Shown here piece by piece: positions 17,940 through 29,828 of a stretch of 43,404 nt of DNA. Position 1 is the stretch's first letter. The number at the start of each line of letters is the position of its first letter. The translations under genes and the position numbers were made by a program. The stretch lies in contig JAJFKM010000035.1 of the NCBI GenBank assembly GCA_021773215.1, forward strand, positions 1 to 43,404, in the 5' to 3' direction. The DNA comes from Gammaproteobacteria bacterium (GTDB lineage: Bacteria > Pseudomonadota > Gammaproteobacteria > Eutrophobiales > Eutrophobiaceae). The notes beneath the pieces were generated by a model. That model had not been told where the DNA came from and ran no database searches. It saw nothing but the letters and a program-made list of their open reading frames with translations.

Positions 17940-18416
17940 TTATTCTTTTTCTTTTTTACTAGAGAATGGAGTATTTGTAGCTGTTTTAAAGAAGTTTTCC
18001 TGCATTGTTTTCCACATTTCAAGGTTTTGTTCAGTCAACTCTGACATTGCAGTTATAGGGTTTGTAGTCACTGCCGATTGAAGTTGATCTTGCATTTGTT
18101 TTTGCTGTGTCACGAATAGATCAATGCTTTTTTGTATGTAATCACCGGCCACAGATTGCACAGAATCACCATAAAAACGAATGATGTGTGACAGGGCTTG
18201 TGTTGTAAAAAGCGGTTCCCCATCGTCCTCTTGTTCGGTGATAATTTGCAGGAGTATTGTTCTAGTGAGGTCTTCTTCGGATTTGACATCTTTAACAATA
18301 AATTCCTTATTATTAAGTACCAATTTTTTTATATCTTCCAGTGTGATGTATTTACTTTCTTCCGTGTCATAAAGGCGGCGGTTTGGGTATTTTTTTATAA
18401 TTCGTTTATCTTCCAT
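17940..18416 (-). CDS. phaR: PhaR, polyhydroxyalkanoate synthesis repressor
   Basis: A 158-aa regulator. The N-terminal DNA-binding domain has the diagnostic RIIKKYPNRRLYDTEESKYITL motif pattern (about residues 5-27) and is followed by the PHB accumulation regulatory domain (about 60-110, with SHIIRFYGDSVQ). The C-terminus is a Gln-rich helix (VTQQKQMQDQL) thought to interact with the hydrophobic polymer. In known systems PhaR represses phasin and its own gene, and is released when it binds nascent PHA. An AGGA site precedes the ATG. It lies 172 bases upstream of the phasin gene on the same strand; between them sit the phasin promoter and operator. Confidence 0.93.
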   Translation of the reverse strand: MEDKRIIKKYPNRRLYDTEESKYITLEDIKKLVLNNKEFIVKDVKSEEDLTRTILLQIITEQEDDGEPLFTTQALSHIIRFYGDSVQSVAGDYIQKSIDLFVTQQKQMQDQLQSAVTTNPITAMSELTEQNLEMWKTMQENFFKTATNTPFSSKKEKE

Positions 18417-18536
18417 TTATCTGTCCTGAATTAAATATAAATCATAAAAACGGTACAAATTACTGAGTGTTAATCAAACTATTTTGGCACTCTTTAACAA
18501 GCTAACCTTTTGCTTGTTTGTAACTGTAATCAAATA

Positions 18537-18560
18537 TTGGCGCACTAAATAGTGCGCCAA
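18537..18560 (-). terminator. Hairpin downstream of the thiolase gene
   Basis: TTGGCGCACT and AGTGCGCCAA form a perfect 10-bp stem around AAAT. It lies 110 bases after the thiolase stop and upstream of phaR on the same strand. Read on the minus strand it is followed by TATTTGATTA, a weak U-rich stretch, so it is a plausible terminator separating the two genes. Confidence 0.55.
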
Positions 18561-18670
18561 GAAATACTTAAAATGAAATTAATTTTTGCTAGCTATCTAC
18601 ATGATATGTTGTTAGCCGCTTATTTCATAGCCTCATGATGCAGTAAAGGTAGAAGTAGCCCTCACTTTGC

Positions 18671-19855
18671 TTATTTTCTTTCTACTGCCAGAGCTACGCC
18701 AAGTCCTCCACCTATGCAGAGAGTGGCTAGACCCTTCTTAGCATCGCTACGTTTCATTTCGTGAAGTAGTGTTACGAGAACGCGGCAACCTGAAGCACCG
18801 ATTGGATGTCCTATTGATATCGCTCCACCGTTCACGTTAACTTTCGCTGTGTCCCAACCAACATCACGATTTACTGATATTGCCTGAGCTGCGAATGCTT
18901 CATTGGCTTCTACCAGATCCAGATCATCAACTGACCAACCTGCTTTTTCCAGACAGCGTTTACTCGCTGGAATTGGACCTGTACCCATAATGGCTGGATC
19001 AACTCCAGCGCTGGAGTATGAGGCTATAGTTGCTAATGGTTCCAATCCAAGTTCTTTAGCTTTGCTTTCAGACATAACTAATACAGCAGCTGCGCCATCA
19101 TTGAGGCCGGATGCATTAGCAGCTGTAACGGTGCCTTCTTTATCAAATGCTGGACGCATCTTTGCTAAACCCTCAGCAGTTACACCAGCACGTGGGAACT
19201 CATCTTTATCGAAGATGATTGGATCGCCTTTACGTTGAGGAATTTCAACAGGAACTATCTCTTCATCAAATTTTCCCGCATTCATTGCCGCTTCTGCCTT
19301 TTGTTGAGAAGCTGCTGCAAATTCATCTTGTTCTTCTCGAGAAATTTCATATTTCTTGGCTATATTTTCAGCTGTGGTACCCATATGATAATTGTTAAAA
19401 GCATCCCACAAACCATCTATGATCATGGAGTCCTGCATCTTCCAATCACCCATTTTTGTACCATTTCTTGATTTTGGCAGGATGTGTGGAGATAGACTCA
19501 TGCTCTCTTGGCCACCAGCGATAATTATATCGGCATCACCACATTTAATTGCTTGTGCGGCTAGGTGAACAGTTTTAAGGCCACTACCGCAGACTTTATT
19601 TATTGTCATACAAGGGACTGAATTTGGTAGGCCTGCGGCAATAGCCGATTGGCGTGCAGGATTTTGCCCTGTGCCGGCAGTTAATACTTGTCCAAAAATC
19701 ACTTCATCTACTTGTTCGGCTTTAATCCCTGCGCGTTTAATGACATCAGCTATAACTGTTGCACCAAAGGTATGGGCAGGTAAATTAGATAGAGCGCCTC
19801 CAAAATTAGCTACTGCTGTACGAACTGCTGCTACTATGACAACGTTGTCTGTCAT
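18671..19855 (-). CDS. Acetyl-CoA C-acetyltransferase (thiolase)
   Basis: A 394-aa thiolase. It condenses two acetyl-CoA to acetoacetyl-CoA in the biosynthetic direction, the first step of poly-3-hydroxybutyrate formation. The acylated cysteine is C89 in [11 protein letters not shown]. The second active-site segment is [14 protein letters not shown], and the third ([13 protein letters not shown]) holds the base cysteine. The ATG at 19853-19855 is chosen because GGAGGGG lies 6 bases upstream; the longer reading from 19870 includes that site in coding sequence. Neighbouring phaR and phasin genes suggest a PhaA role, but no acetoacetyl-CoA reductase or PHA synthase gene is in the window, so AtoB-type degradation is possible. 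Confidence 0.92.
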   Translation of the reverse strand: MTDNVVIVAAVRTAVANFGGALSNLPAHTFGATVIADVIKRAGIKAEQVDEVIFGQVLTAGTGQNPARQSAIAAGLPNSVPCMTINKVCGSGLKTVHLAAQAIKCGDADIIIAGGQESMSLSPHILPKSRNGTKMGDWKMQDSMIIDGLWDAFNNYHMGTTAENIAKKYEISREEQDEFAAASQQKAEAAMNAGKFDEEIVPVEIPQRKGDPIIFDKDEFPRAGVTAEGLAKMRPAFDKEGTVTAANASGLNDGAAAVLVMSESKAKELGLEPLATIASYSSAGVDPAIMGTGPIPASKRCLEKAGWSVDDLDLVEANEAFAAQAISVNRDVGWDTAKVNVNGGAISIGHPIGASGCRVLVTLLHEMKRSDAKKGLATLCIGGGLGVALAVERK

Positions 19856-19904
19856 GTCTGTCCCCTCCATTAAAATAGAACTATGTGTAGGATTTTCTGT
19901 TTCA

Positions 19905-19948
19905 TGTGCAGCAACAGGAAATCCGGTGATAATATGATGCGCTGCAAT
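19905..19948. promoter_or_regulatory. TGC/GCA sites upstream of thiolase, possible PhaR operator
   Basis: TGTGCAGCAACA (19905-19916) closely resembles the first phasin operator half TGTGCAATGCAACA, with a 2-base gap. TGATGCGCTGCAAT (19935-19948) is a second TGC/GCA-rich stretch. Both lie between the predicted start of transcription and the thiolase ATG. PhaR binding is inference. Confidence 0.4.
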
Positions 19949-19959
19949 AAAGAACGCAA

Positions 19960-19989
19960 ATCCTAGCAGAAACCAGTGAGATCTGTCGA
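19960..19989 (-). promoter_or_regulatory. Candidate promoter of the thiolase gene
   Basis: On the minus strand TCGACA (19984-19989), an 18-bp spacer and TAGGAT (19960-19965) match the sigma-70 consensus at five and four positions. It reads toward the thiolase start about 105 bases downstream. Confidence 0.45.
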
Positions 19990-20027
19990 GTAGGTGCTGT
20001 TATTGGCGCAATTTAATCGGTTTAATC

Positions 20028-20041
20028 TTGATCAAAATCAA
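20028..20041. promoter_or_regulatory. FNR/Anr-type box upstream of thiolase
   Basis: TTGATCAAAATCAA matches the FNR/Anr consensus TTGAT-N4-ATCAA at all ten defined positions. Its centre is about 81 bases upstream of the predicted thiolase transcription start, a spacing compatible with class I activation. It points to oxygen-responsive expression of acetyl-CoA condensation; this is inference from motif alone. Confidence 0.5.
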
Positions 20042-20178
20042 GCTGATATAGCTGATTGATCCGTAGGAAAGCAGATTCTTGGCGTAAACCTGATTATTTT
20101 GAGAGTATTTTAAGTGCAACGACCCTTTGAATTAGCTAAGGTCGATGCACTATTTATATTGCTGCTTTTGAAAGATTG

Positions 20179-20195
20179 CGCTACTGATAGTAGCG
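20179..20195 (-). terminator. Hairpin at the end of the sucA-sucB-lpd transcript
   Basis: CGCTACT and AGTAGCG form a 7-bp perfect stem around GAT, starting 3 bases after the lpd stop codon. Read on the minus strand it is followed by CAATCTTTC, not a strong U tract, so it may be a weak terminator or an mRNA 3'-end stabiliser. Confidence 0.45.
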
Positions 20196-20198
20196 GTC

Positions 20199-21635
<1,437 letters not shown>

Positions 21636-21649
21636 TTAAGTTTATATCA

Positions 21650-22951
21650 CTAGAGTTGTAAAAGAAGACGAGCTGGATCTTCCAATTGTTGTTTTATGGA
21701 TACGAGAAACTGAACTGCTTCACGACCATCTATGATCCGATGATCATATGACAAGGCAAGATTCATCATTGGACGGATAACAACTTCGCCATTTTCTGCA
21801 ACGGGGCGTTGTTGAATCGCATGCATTCCCAAGATTGCACTTTGAGGTGGATTGATAATTGGGGTTGATAAGAGCGAACCAAAAGTACCGCCATTAGTAA
21901 TAGTGAATGTACCACCCGTCAAGTCATCCATGGTTAATTTGCCGTCTCGGGCCTTTTCACCAAATGCCCTTATTGTAGTTTCAATATTCGCAAGTGATAA
22001 AGAATCGCCATCACGGACAATCGGCACTACTAATCCTCTGGGAGAACTAACCGCAATACCAATATCGAAATATCCATGATAAACGATATTATCACCATCT
22101 ACCGATGCATTAATAACAGGGAATTTTTTTAGTGCTTCTATTGCGGCGCGAGTAAAGAAAGACATAAAGCCGAGTTTAGTGCCGTGAGTTTTTTCAAATT
22201 CATCCTTATAACGATTGCGGATGTCCATGACCGGCTGCATATTCACTTCATTAAACGTAGTGAGAATGGCACTTTCATGTTGTGCGCTCAACAGTCTTTC
22301 TGCTACGCGTTTACGTAACCGAGTCATTGGCACTTTTTCTTCAGGTCGATCACCAGCACTACTCGTTAACACAGGTACCGCTACTGGAGGTGTACTTGCT
22401 GTTTCAGGTTTAGCTGCTACTTGTGCAACTGGCGGTGTAACAGTTTGTGGCGCTTCAGTAACTTTTTGTGGGGCATCAGCTGTTTCGTTTGATGCCACTG
22501 GGCTACCTTCAATATGTCGTAGCACGTCTTCTTTTGTAACCCTGTCCGTATTAGTGGCAATCTCTGCTACATCTAATTTGTGTTCTGCCACCATGTTGCG
22601 AACGGCAGGACTTAATTTTGGTAAGTCGCTATCAGAAACATCTGTAGATTTTGTATCCATTTCTGGTAAAGATTGTTGCGTTGGCTCTGACGGCGCAGGG
22701 CTGGTGCCTTGTGCTTCTGTATCAATACGGGCAATGACTTCATCACTAGCGACGGTTTCGCCATCATCTCGTAGTATTTCAGAAATGACACCATCGTTTA
22801 AAGCAGCTACTTCGAGAGTCACTTTATCGGTTTCAATATCTATCAGGTTATCGCCACGTTTTACCTGGTCGCCAACACGTTTTTGCCAGCTTACCAATGT
22901 TGCTTCTGCGACAGACTCCGCTAATACAGGTACTTTGATATCAACTAACAC
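21650..22951 (-). CDS. sucB: SucB, dihydrolipoyllysine succinyltransferase (E2 of 2-oxoglutarate dehydrogenase)
   Basis: A 433-aa E2 core subunit that carries the succinyl group on a lipoyl lysine and passes it to CoA. There is one lipoyl domain (1-75, lipoylated K43 in [12 protein letters not shown]), a Pro/Ala/Thr-rich linker, a peripheral-subunit-binding domain (about 110-150, [19 protein letters not shown]), a second linker, and the C-terminal catalytic domain (about 200-433) ending with the active-site [16 protein letters not shown] single lipoyl domain and the sucA neighbour indicate the oxoglutarate rather than the pyruvate complex. The start lies 16 bases after sucA. Confidence 0.96.
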   Translation of the reverse strand: MLVDIKVPVLAESVAEATLVSWQKRVGDQVKRGDNLIDIETDKVTLEVAALNDGVISEILRDDGETVASDEVIARIDTEAQGTSPAPSEPTQQSLPEMDTKSTDVSDSDLPKLSPAVRNMVAEHKLDVAEIATNTDRVTKEDVLRHIEGSPVASNETADAPQKVTEAPQTVTPPVAQVAAKPETASTPPVAVPVLTSSAGDRPEEKVPMTRLRKRVAERLLSAQHESAILTTFNEVNMQPVMDIRNRYKDEFEKTHGTKLGFMSFFTRAAIEALKKFPVINASVDGDNIVYHGYFDIGIAVSSPRGLVVPIVRDGDSLSLANIETTIRAFGEKARDGKLTMDDLTGGTFTITNGGTFGSLLSTPIINPPQSAILGMHAIQQRPVAENGEVVIRPMMNLALSYDHRIIDGREAVQFLVSIKQQLEDPARLLLQL

Positions 22952-22967
22952 GATTTTCTCCTTAGGT

Positions 22968-25832
22968 TTATCTACGCAATACTGCGTTAACTTGTTTATG
23001 TGTTGTTACTTCTAGCTTATCAATTTGCAAAGCATCAGATATCAATTCTTTTTGTTGAGCAAGATGAATAGGCATTAAACCGGTAGCCGGTGATGCTGAG
23101 TAGAACCGACCCGCATAACCAAAGGTATGCTGATCTTTTAAGCAACCAATCATTGTTCCTCGAGATTGCATATAGTACCAGCTTCCTTGATTCTTAGGTT
23201 CTTCTTGTACCCATACGACTTCTTTCAGATTTGGATATTGGCTTATTAGTGTTCTTACCTCTTCTCTAGGGAATGGGTAAAGTTGTTCTATACGAGCAAT
23301 AGCAATATTCTTAAGATCACTTTCTCGGCGTTGTTCTAGTAAATCAAAATAAACTTTTCCGCTACACATAAGTAAGCGTGTGACCTGTTCTTTATCCAGA
23401 TCGTCAATTTCATCGATTACTGTGTGAAATTTTCCGGTGACCAAATCATCTACCGGTGAAGTGGATGATTTTCTTCTTAACAAGCTTTTAGGACTCATTA
23501 CGATTAATGGTTTGCGATAGGGACGTAACATTTGTCTTCGCAACATATGAAACATTTGTGCTGGTGTGCTGGGAAAACAGACCTGCATGTTTTGTTCTGC
23601 GCAAAGTTGTAGAAAACGCTCAAGTCTTGCTGATGAATGTTCTGGCCCTTGACCATCATAACTATGTGGTAAGAATACGGTTAAACCGCAAAATCTTTCC
23701 CATTTAGCTTCACAAGAACTGATAAATTGATCGAACACGACCTGCGCACCATTGGCAAAATCACCAAACTGAGCCTCCCATAAAACTAATGCGTTTGGTT
23801 CCGCACTACTATAGCCATATTCATAAGCGAGGACTGCTTCTTCTGAAAGCGTAGAATTAATGACCAGAAAGTTTGGTTGACCATCTTTAATATGTTGCAA
23901 AGGTAAATGGGTTCGACCATCTTTCATATTATGTATGATGGCGTGCCGATGAAAGAAAGTACCACGGCCACTATCTTGTCCTGATATGCGAATCGGGAAA
24001 CCATCATCAATTAATGCTGCATAGGCCATGGTTTCCGCAAAACCCCAATCCATGAGCATTTCACCAGCGCCCATTTTTTTACGAGAGGCTATAATTTTAT
24101 CAACTGCCGGGCTTAATTCGAAATCGTCAGGGATATTTGTGATTGATGCAGTTAATTTTTCGACATCATCTTGTGAGATAGTCGTATCTACTGCGTCAGT
24201 CCATTCAGTTCCAATAAAGCGCGTGAAGTTGAGTAAATATTTTGGGTTTGCATGTTCAGTATAAGTGCCTGCAACACCTTCATTGCTTTCTAGCGAGTCA
24301 ATGTAGTTTTTGGCAATAGCATCGGCTTCTTCCTGCGTAATGACACCTTCTGCTATTAATCTGTCTGTATGTAATTTACGCACACCAGGGTGTTGTCGAA
24401 CTTGCTTATACATCACCGGTTGTGTTGACATGGGTTCATCGGCTTCACTGTGACCATGTTTACGGTAACAGACCATATCGATGACAACGTCTTTATTAAA
24501 TTCCATTCGATAATCAAGCGCGAGTCTGGTGACAAAAACGACAGCTTCTGGATCATCGCCGTTCACATGAAATATAGGTGCCTGGACCATCTTCGCGACA
24601 TCAGTGCAATATAATGATGAACGTGAATCTAGCGGGTCACTGGTGGTAAACCCGATCTGATTATTGATAATAATATGCACAGTGCCGCCTGTAGCATAAC
24701 CGCGCGTCTGCGACAGGTTAAAGGTTTCCATGATGACGCCTTGACCTGCAAAGGCAGCATCACCGTGTATCAAAATAGGTAATACTTGATTGTGAACATG
24801 ATCTTTACGCCGGTCTTGCCTGGCTCTGACTGAGCCTTCAACCACAGGATCGATGATTTCCAGATGTGAAGGGTTAAATGATAGTGTTAAGTGAACACTG
24901 CCACCGGGCGTACTAATATCCGAAGAGTAGCCCATGTGATATTTCACATCGCCTGAGCCTTTTATGGAATCAATAGTTTTGCCTTCGAACTCATCAAACA
25001 ATTCACTTGGCTTTTTACCTATAGCATTGACTAGCACATTAAGACGCCCACGATGAGCCATGCCTATGACCATTTCTTCTATATGTTGTGCACCACCTGA
25101 CTGAATAATTTCGTCCAGTAATGGAATAAGTGATTCGCCGCCTTCCAGTGAAAAGCGTTTCTGACCAACATATTTAGTATGCAAATATTCTTCTAGCGCA
25201 TTCGCATCTATAACACGATCCAATATGCGTATGCGTTGTTCCTTATCGAAATTCGGCGTAGCGAGTGGTTCTTCGAGATGTTTTTGAATCCAACGTTTTT
25301 GTTCTGTTTCATTGATGTGCATGTATTCAGCACCGATCGATTCACAATACGTTGTTTTAATAATATGGACTATTTCTCGCAGTGAGATTTCATCTGCTGC
25401 GAAGAGCGAACCTGTATTAAAAGTCTTGTCCATGTCTGCTTCAGTGAGACCATGGTAAGCAGGGTCAAGCTCGGGAATGTCAGGCCGTTGGTATTGTTTT
25501 AGCGGATCAAGGTCGCTTTGACGATGACCATTAAAGCGATGCGCATTAATTAATTGCAATACAGCTGTTTGTTTTTGGTGAGATACAGCATCAGCTGCTG
25601 GTGCCTGCACCTGCACTTGTGAACTCTGGCGCGGGTGTGATGCCAGATTGGCATAGGCTTGCTGTATTGCACTATGAGCCACATCCTTGCCTGCTGAACC
25701 ATTTTGCAGAGAATCAAAATAACTACGCCACTCAGGCTCGATACTTTCAGGTTTATTCAGGTAAACCTCGTATAAATCTTCTACAAACCAGGCATTTCCA
25801 CTGTATAAGCACGAGGGTATCGTGTTTTTCAT
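22968..25832 (-). CDS. sucA: SucA, 2-oxoglutarate dehydrogenase E1
   Basis: A 954-aa thiamine-diphosphate-dependent E1 that decarboxylates 2-oxoglutarate and loads the succinyl group on SucB. The N-terminus has the short peptide that anchors E1 to the complex. The thiamine domain shows [39 protein letters not shown] and NNQIGFTTS. The C-terminal transketolase-like half has [14 protein letters not shown]. Length agrees with the family (about 930-960). An AAGGA site lies 8 bases before the ATG. It is first in the sucA-sucB-lpd group and divergent from gltA. Confidence 0.96.
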   Translation of the reverse strand: MKNTIPSCLYSGNAWFVEDLYEVYLNKPESIEPEWRSYFDSLQNGSAGKDVAHSAIQQAYANLASHPRQSSQVQVQAPAADAVSHQKQTAVLQLINAHRFNGHRQSDLDPLKQYQRPDIPELDPAYHGLTEADMDKTFNTGSLFAADEISLREIVHIIKTTYCESIGAEYMHINETEQKRWIQKHLEEPLATPNFDKEQRIRILDRVIDANALEEYLHTKYVGQKRFSLEGGESLIPLLDEIIQSGGAQHIEEMVIGMAHRGRLNVLVNAIGKKPSELFDEFEGKTIDSIKGSGDVKYHMGYSSDISTPGGSVHLTLSFNPSHLEIIDPVVEGSVRARQDRRKDHVHNQVLPILIHGDAAFAGQGVIMETFNLSQTRGYATGGTVHIIINNQIGFTTSDPLDSRSSLYCTDVAKMVQAPIFHVNGDDPEAVVFVTRLALDYRMEFNKDVVIDMVCYRKHGHSEADEPMSTQPVMYKQVRQHPGVRKLHTDRLIAEGVITQEEADAIAKNYIDSLESNEGVAGTYTEHANPKYLLNFTRFIGTEWTDAVDTTISQDDVEKLTASITNIPDDFELSPAVDKIIASRKKMGAGEMLMDWGFAETMAYAALIDDGFPIRISGQDSGRGTFFHRHAIIHNMKDGRTHLPLQHIKDGQPNFLVINSTLSEEAVLAYEYGYSSAEPNALVLWEAQFGDFANGAQVVFDQFISSCEAKWERFCGLTVFLPHSYDGQGPEHSSARLERFLQLCAEQNMQVCFPSTPAQMFHMLRRQMLRPYRKPLIVMSPKSLLRRKSSTSPVDDLVTGKFHTVIDEIDDLDKEQVTRLLMCSGKVYFDLLEQRRESDLKNIAIARIEQLYPFPREEVRTLISQYPNLKEVVWVQEEPKNQGSWYYMQSRGTMIGCLKDQHTFGYAGRFYSASPATGLMPIHLAQQKELISDALQIDKLEVTTHKQVNAVLRR

Positions 25833-26143
25833 TATTTATTCCTTACAATTTTTATTATGTTTCACTCTGGAGCAAAGTGATGTTGACGCAAAAATACAGG
25901 AAATATCCATCTCCCCATATCAATTAGCGTAATTAAAATAGATATCTCGTCTAACTATAAGATTTCCTGAAACTAATTCCTATAACTTTAGACTATTTTC
26001 CCAATAAACGGATGCAATTTTTATGCACAAATCAAGCCGTGCCATTATTTCTGATCTTGCTGCAATGCCATAAAGGCCTGTATGCTTATGCAATTTTTTA
26101 AACCACTAATTACAATAATAAGATAATAGATAGGAGAAGCTTA
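25833..26143. other. Divergent intergenic region between sucA and gltA
   Basis: This 311-base gap holds the promoters for two TCA-cycle units, but no strong sigma-70 match was found. A tentative gltA promoter is TTGCTG (26058-26063), 17 bp and TATGCT (26081-26086). ATGCAATTTTT is repeated at 26012 and 26088. TGCTGCAATGCC at 26058-26069 resembles the phasin operator. gltA has a TAGGAG ribosome site just before its start. No small gene was recognised. Confidence 0.6.
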
Positions 26144-27439
26144 ATGGCTGATACAGTCACTATCACTGATAATCGCACTGGAAAACAGGTTGAATGTCCC
26201 ATCTTGACCGGGGTCTATGGTGCGCCAGTTATTGATACGAAAACGCTCTATAAAGAACTTGAGGTGTTCACTTTTGATCCGGGTTTTACAACAACGGCCG
26301 CATGTAAAAGTGCGATTACATACCTAGATGGGGAAAAAGGTATCCTGCTCCATCGGGGCTATTCAATTGAAGAACTTGCTAAGAACAGCTCTTATCTCGA
26401 AGTCTGTTATTTATTACTTTATGGAGAACTCCCAACAGAAGATCAATTTGATACATTTCGTGGCCATTTGAATAAACGCAATATGGTGCACGAGCACCTT
26501 GAACGTTTTTATACGGGTTATCTTTATGATGCACATCCCATGTCCATGTTGATTGGTGTGACGGGTGCATTGTCATCTTATTATCATGAAGCTATGGATA
26601 TACATGATCCTCTGGATCGTGAATTAACCGCAATTCGTGTAATTGCAAAGATGCCAATATTAGCGGCGCATTGCTACAAGCATTCAGTTGGACATCCTTT
26701 TGTCTATTCCAGAGATGATTTAGGTTACGTCGAGAACTTCTTGAATATGATGTTTTCAGTACCTATGCGTGAATACACTCCGAATCCTACTGCAGTTAAG
26801 GCACTTAACTTAATGTTGATCCTGCATGCAGACCACGAGCAAAACGCATCAACTTCGACCGTGCGCTTAGCAGGCAGTGCCGAAGCAAATCCTTTTGCGT
26901 GTATTGCAGCAGGTATTGTTACGCTTTGGGGAAGTGCTCATGGTGGTGCTAATGAAGCGGTACTAAAAATGTTGGCAGAGATAGGTACTGCGGAAAATAT
27001 TCCGAAGTTTATTGCACGCGCTAAAGACAAGGACGATAACTTTAAATTGATGGGTTTTGGTCATCGTGTTTATAAAAACCATGATCCACGTGCGACAATT
27101 ATTCGTCAGGTTTGCCATGATCTACTAAAAGAAATAGATACGGTTGATCAACCAACATTTGAAATCGCGATGGCGCTTGAAGAGATTGCTTTAAAAGATG
27201 AATATTTCATCGAGCGTAAGCTTTATCCTAACGTTGATTTTTATTCGGGCATTATCTTGAAGGCACTTGGTATTCCAACATCCATGTATACCGTTATGTT
27301 TGCATTGGCGCGATCAGTAGGTTGGATAGCACAATGGTTGGAAATGATGGAAGACCCTGATTTTAAAATTGGTCGTCCGCGTCAACTGTATGTCGGTAAA
27401 GAAAAACGCGATTATGTGCCTATAAATAAACGCAAATAA
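26144..27439 (+). CDS. gltA: GltA, citrate synthase
   Basis: A 431-aa hexameric-type (Gram-negative) citrate synthase that condenses acetyl-CoA and oxaloacetate. Active-site segments are [29 protein letters not shown] (second histidine and oxaloacetate-binding arginine) and [13 protein letters not shown] (catalytic aspartate region just before, in YPNVDFYSG). The extended N-terminal beta domain (residues 1-60) is present, as in NADH-inhibited enzymes. A GGAGAAG site precedes the ATG. mdh follows after 42 bases, giving a gltA-mdh pair. Confidence 0.96.
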   Translation: MADTVTITDNRTGKQVECPILTGVYGAPVIDTKTLYKELEVFTFDPGFTTTAACKSAITYLDGEKGILLHRGYSIEELAKNSSYLEVCYLLLYGELPTEDQFDTFRGHLNKRNMVHEHLERFYTGYLYDAHPMSMLIGVTGALSSYYHEAMDIHDPLDRELTAIRVIAKMPILAAHCYKHSVGHPFVYSRDDLGYVENFLNMMFSVPMREYTPNPTAVKALNLMLILHADHEQNASTSTVRLAGSAEANPFACIAAGIVTLWGSAHGGANEAVLKMLAEIGTAENIPKFIARAKDKDDNFKLMGFGHRVYKNHDPRATIIRQVCHDLLKEIDTVDQPTFEIAMALEEIALKDEYFIERKLYPNVDFYSGIILKALGIPTSMYTVMFALARSVGWIAQWLEMMEDPDFKIGRPRQLYVGKEKRDYVPINKRK

Positions 27440-27481
27440 TCTATTTAAACTACACAAAAGATTCAAAGGAGAATTAAGAGA

Positions 27482-28459
27482 ATGAAACCCCCTGTTCGTG
27501 TTGCAGTCACAGGTGCTGCTGGTCAAATTGGCTATTCATTGTTGTTTCGAATCGCTTCCGGGCAAATGCTCGGTCCGGATCAACCTGTTATTTTGCAACT
27601 TCTTGAAGTCACTCCTGCCATGAAGGCATTAGAGGGTGTGGTGATGGAAATTGACGATTGTGCATTTCCTCTCTCAGCTGGTTTTGTTTTGGCAGATGAT
27701 GCTAATACAGCCTTTAAAGATGTCGATTATGCCTTGTTGGTGGGTGCAAAACCTCGCGGCCCTGGTATGGAACGTAGTGATTTACTCGAAGCAAATGGTG
27801 GCATCTTTAAAGTTCAGGGACAGGCGCTCAATGCGAATGCCAGTCGTGATGTAAAAGTATTAGTCGTTGGTAATCCGGCTAATACAAATGCGCATACCGC
27901 AAAGCTAAGTGCACCGGATTTAAATCCGCGTAACTTTACGGCAATGACTCGCCTTGATCACAATCGAGCATTAGCACAGCTTGCTGCACAGACAGAATCA
28001 CAAGTGAGTGATATTAAAAAGATGACGATCTGGGGCAATCATTCGACGACGCAATTTCCTGATATTTCTAATGCAACAGTCGCAGGAAAAGCAGCTAAGG
28101 ATATGGTCGATTTTAATTGGTACAAAGATCAATATATTCCTCGCGTAGCAAAACGTGGCGCAGAGATCATTGATGCCAGAGGCGCATCTAGTGCCGCATC
28201 AGCAGCCAATGGTGCAGTTGACCATATTCGCGATTGGGCCTTAGGAACAGCAGATGGTGACTGGGTCAGCATGGGTGTTCCAAGTGATGGTAGTTACGGT
28301 ATTCCAGAGGGTTTGGTCTATTCGTTTCCGGTAACTTGTAAAGATGGTGACTATTCAATCGTTCAAGGTTTAGAAATTAATGAATTTAGCCAATCAATGA
28401 TGGATGCTACACAAAAGGAATTGGAAGAAGAAAGGGATGCAGTAGCGAAGATACTTTAA
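27482..28459 (+). CDS. mdh: Mdh, malate dehydrogenase
   Basis: A 325-aa NAD-dependent malate dehydrogenase converting malate to oxaloacetate, the co-substrate of the GltA encoded just upstream. The Rossmann motif is [36 protein letters not shown] and the catalytic histidine in [12 protein letters not shown] are typical of the cytosolic-type Mdh used by many Proteobacteria, distinct from the 312-aa E. coli type. A strong AAAGGAG site lies upstream. A bidirectional terminator follows. Confidence 0.96.
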   Translation: MKPPVRVAVTGAAGQIGYSLLFRIASGQMLGPDQPVILQLLEVTPAMKALEGVVMEIDDCAFPLSAGFVLADDANTAFKDVDYALLVGAKPRGPGMERSDLLEANGGIFKVQGQALNANASRDVKVLVVGNPANTNAHTAKLSAPDLNPRNFTAMTRLDHNRALAQLAAQTESQVSDIKKMTIWGNHSTTQFPDISNATVAGKAAKDMVDFNWYKDQYIPRVAKRGAEIIDARGASSAASAANGAVDHIRDWALGTADGDWVSMGVPSDGSYGIPEGLVYSFPVTCKDGDYSIVQGLEINEFSQSMMDATQKELEEERDAVAKIL

Positions 28460-28481
28460 AAGAGTATTTTCCCGTTTAAAT

Positions 28482-28510
28482 AATAAAGGCCGCTCAGCGG
28501 CCTTTTTATT
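28482..28510. terminator. Bidirectional intrinsic terminator between mdh and the HAD gene
   Basis: AAAGGCCGC (28485-28493), loop TCA and GCGGCCTTT (28497-28505) form a perfect GC-rich stem. It is followed by TTTATT on plus and by a U-rich tract on minus (ATAATAAA side), so it can serve both convergent genes. Confidence 0.92.
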
Positions 28511-29162
28511 ATCTTAAAGAAATGACAGGCCAGTTTTGTTTTTCTGCTTCTGCTATTAAAGTTTCATCTGCATCGACTGCAATGGCATGTTCAACTTCTT
28601 TTAAAAGTGGAATGTCATTATGCGAATCGCTGTAGAACCAGGTTTCTTCAAAAGTTTGTTCTCTGTTTTTTAGCCAATCATTTAATCGAGTCACTTTACC
28701 TTCGGCGTAAGAAGGGGTTCCAGAAACTTTACCCGTATATTGACCATCAATTTCTTCCGGTTCGCATGCGATTAAATTGTCGATTTTAAATTCATTGGCA
28801 ATCGGCTCAGTGATGAAGCGATTGGTTGCGGTGATGATTAATAATTCATGGCCTTGCTTACGATGTTTTTCGATAAGCTCAATTGCCTTAGGCAACATGA
28901 TTGGTTTGATTTTTGATTCAATATAATTTTTTCGCCACGCTTCTAATTGCGCTCGATCATTGTCGGCCAGCACTTTTAACTGAAACTCGAGGAAGGCATA
29001 GATGTTCATCGTTCCAGCGGTATATTCTTCGTAGAATTTTTCATGTCCGGCCTGATAGGCTGCAGAATCGACGTAGCCTTGCTCAGTCAGGAATTCTCCC
29101 CACAGGCAGTCGCTGTCACCAGCAATTAAGGTGTTATCCAAATCAAATAGAGCAAGTTTCAT
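28509..29162 (-). CDS. HAD-IB phosphatase, possible histidinol-phosphatase
   Basis: A 217-aa cytosolic HAD-superfamily phosphatase. Motif I is FDLDNTLIAGDSD (nucleophile D7, acid D9), motif II is IITATN, motif III lysine is in EGKVTRLNDWL, and motif IV is SDSHNDIPLL. A helical cap is inserted after motif I, as in the SerB-like IB subfamily. The sequence, including the end NWPVISLR, closely follows the Pseudomonas HAD protein encoded near rppH, which has been described as a histidinol-phosphatase. The substrate is therefore a suggestion from similarity. rppH lies divergently 166 bases away, the same neighbourhood as in Pseudomonas. Confidence 0.88.
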   Translation of the reverse strand: MKLALFDLDNTLIAGDSDCLWGEFLTEQGYVDSAAYQAGHEKFYEEYTAGTMNIYAFLEFQLKVLADNDRAQLEAWRKNYIESKIKPIMLPKAIELIEKHRKQGHELLIITATNRFITEPIANEFKIDNLIACEPEEIDGQYTGKVSGTPSYAEGKVTRLNDWLKNREQTFEETWFYSDSHNDIPLLKEVEHAIAVDADETLIAEAEKQNWPVISLR

Positions 29163-29328
29163 CGTAAGGAATCATTACCGTTTATTTCAAAGCCGCTAGT
29201 TTAGGAGTTACTCCCCAGAAGGCAAATATTTCCTTTCATCCATTTATTTCACACAATCTCCGGGTCCGATTTGCTTGTTTTGTTTTATTATTGGAAAATC
29301 GAGTGATATTCATAGCGGTAAATGACGA

Positions 29329-29820
29329 GTGATTGATTCAGAAGGCTTCAGGGCCAACGTAGGTATCATACTGACTAATGACGAAGGACGGGTCTTTTGG
29401 GCACGTCGGTTGGGCATGGAAGCGTGGCAATTTCCTCAAGGCGGCATCAAAAAAGACGAATCACCCGAATTGGCAATGTATCGTGAGTTGAAGGAAGAAA
29501 CCGGTTTAGACGAAGAACATGTTGAGATAATCGGTTCTACTGATGATTGGTTGAAGTATTGGCTGCCGAAGCGATTTATACGTCACAACACCTATCCTTT
29601 ATGCATCGGTCAGAAACAAATCTGGTATTTACTCAAGCTCGTTGCTGATGAAAGTTGTGTAAACCTTACCCATTCTGATGAACCGGAATTCGATATATGG
29701 AAATGGGTCGATCTATGGGATCCCCTTGATGAAGTCGTTTCCTTCAAACGCAATGTTTATGAACAGGCCATCAGGCAATTTGCACCCTTTATATCATCAG
29801 GGTTTGGGCGAAGATTGTAA
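29329..29820 (+). CDS. rppH: RppH, RNA pyrophosphohydrolase
   Basis: A 163-aa Nudix hydrolase that removes pyrophosphate from 5'-triphosphorylated mRNA and so triggers RNase E decay. The Nudix box runs from [10 protein letters not shown] to [10 protein letters not shown] (about residues 38-60) with R52-E53-L54 and E56-E57. WQFPQGGI and [15 protein letters not shown] are RppH-specific. The start is GTG at 29329, which yields the conserved [13 protein letters not shown] beginning; no ATG fits. It ends 8 bases before the convergent secreted-protein gene. Confidence 0.94.
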   Translation: MIDSEGFRANVGIILTNDEGRVFWARRLGMEAWQFPQGGIKKDESPELAMYRELKEETGLDEEHVEIIGSTDDWLKYWLPKRFIRHNTYPLCIGQKQIWYLLKLVADESCVNLTHSDEPEFDIWKWVDLWDPLDEVVSFKRNVYEQAIRQFAPFISSGFGRRL

Positions 29821-29828
29821 CATCAAGA

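Larger units (their letters stand above)
19856..20198. other. Intergenic region upstream of thiolase, downstream of lpd
   Basis: This 343-base gap holds no convincing gene. From the thiolase side outward it contains two TGC/GCA-rich sites (19905-19916 and 19935-19948), a promoter-like pair at 19960-19989, a perfect FNR/Anr-type box at 20028-20041, and a hairpin next to the lpd stop. Short open frames here overlap lpd antisense and have no ribosome sites. Confidence 0.7.

Noticed and set aside
19671-19937. Plus-strand open frame over the thiolase start
   Set aside because: It is a shadow of the thiolase N-terminus on the opposite strand with no ribosome site or domain.
22215-23015. 266-aa plus-strand open frame over sucB
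   Set aside because: It is antisense to the lipoyl, linker and core domains of sucB, is Ser/Thr/Ala-rich, and has no recognisable domain or ribosome site.
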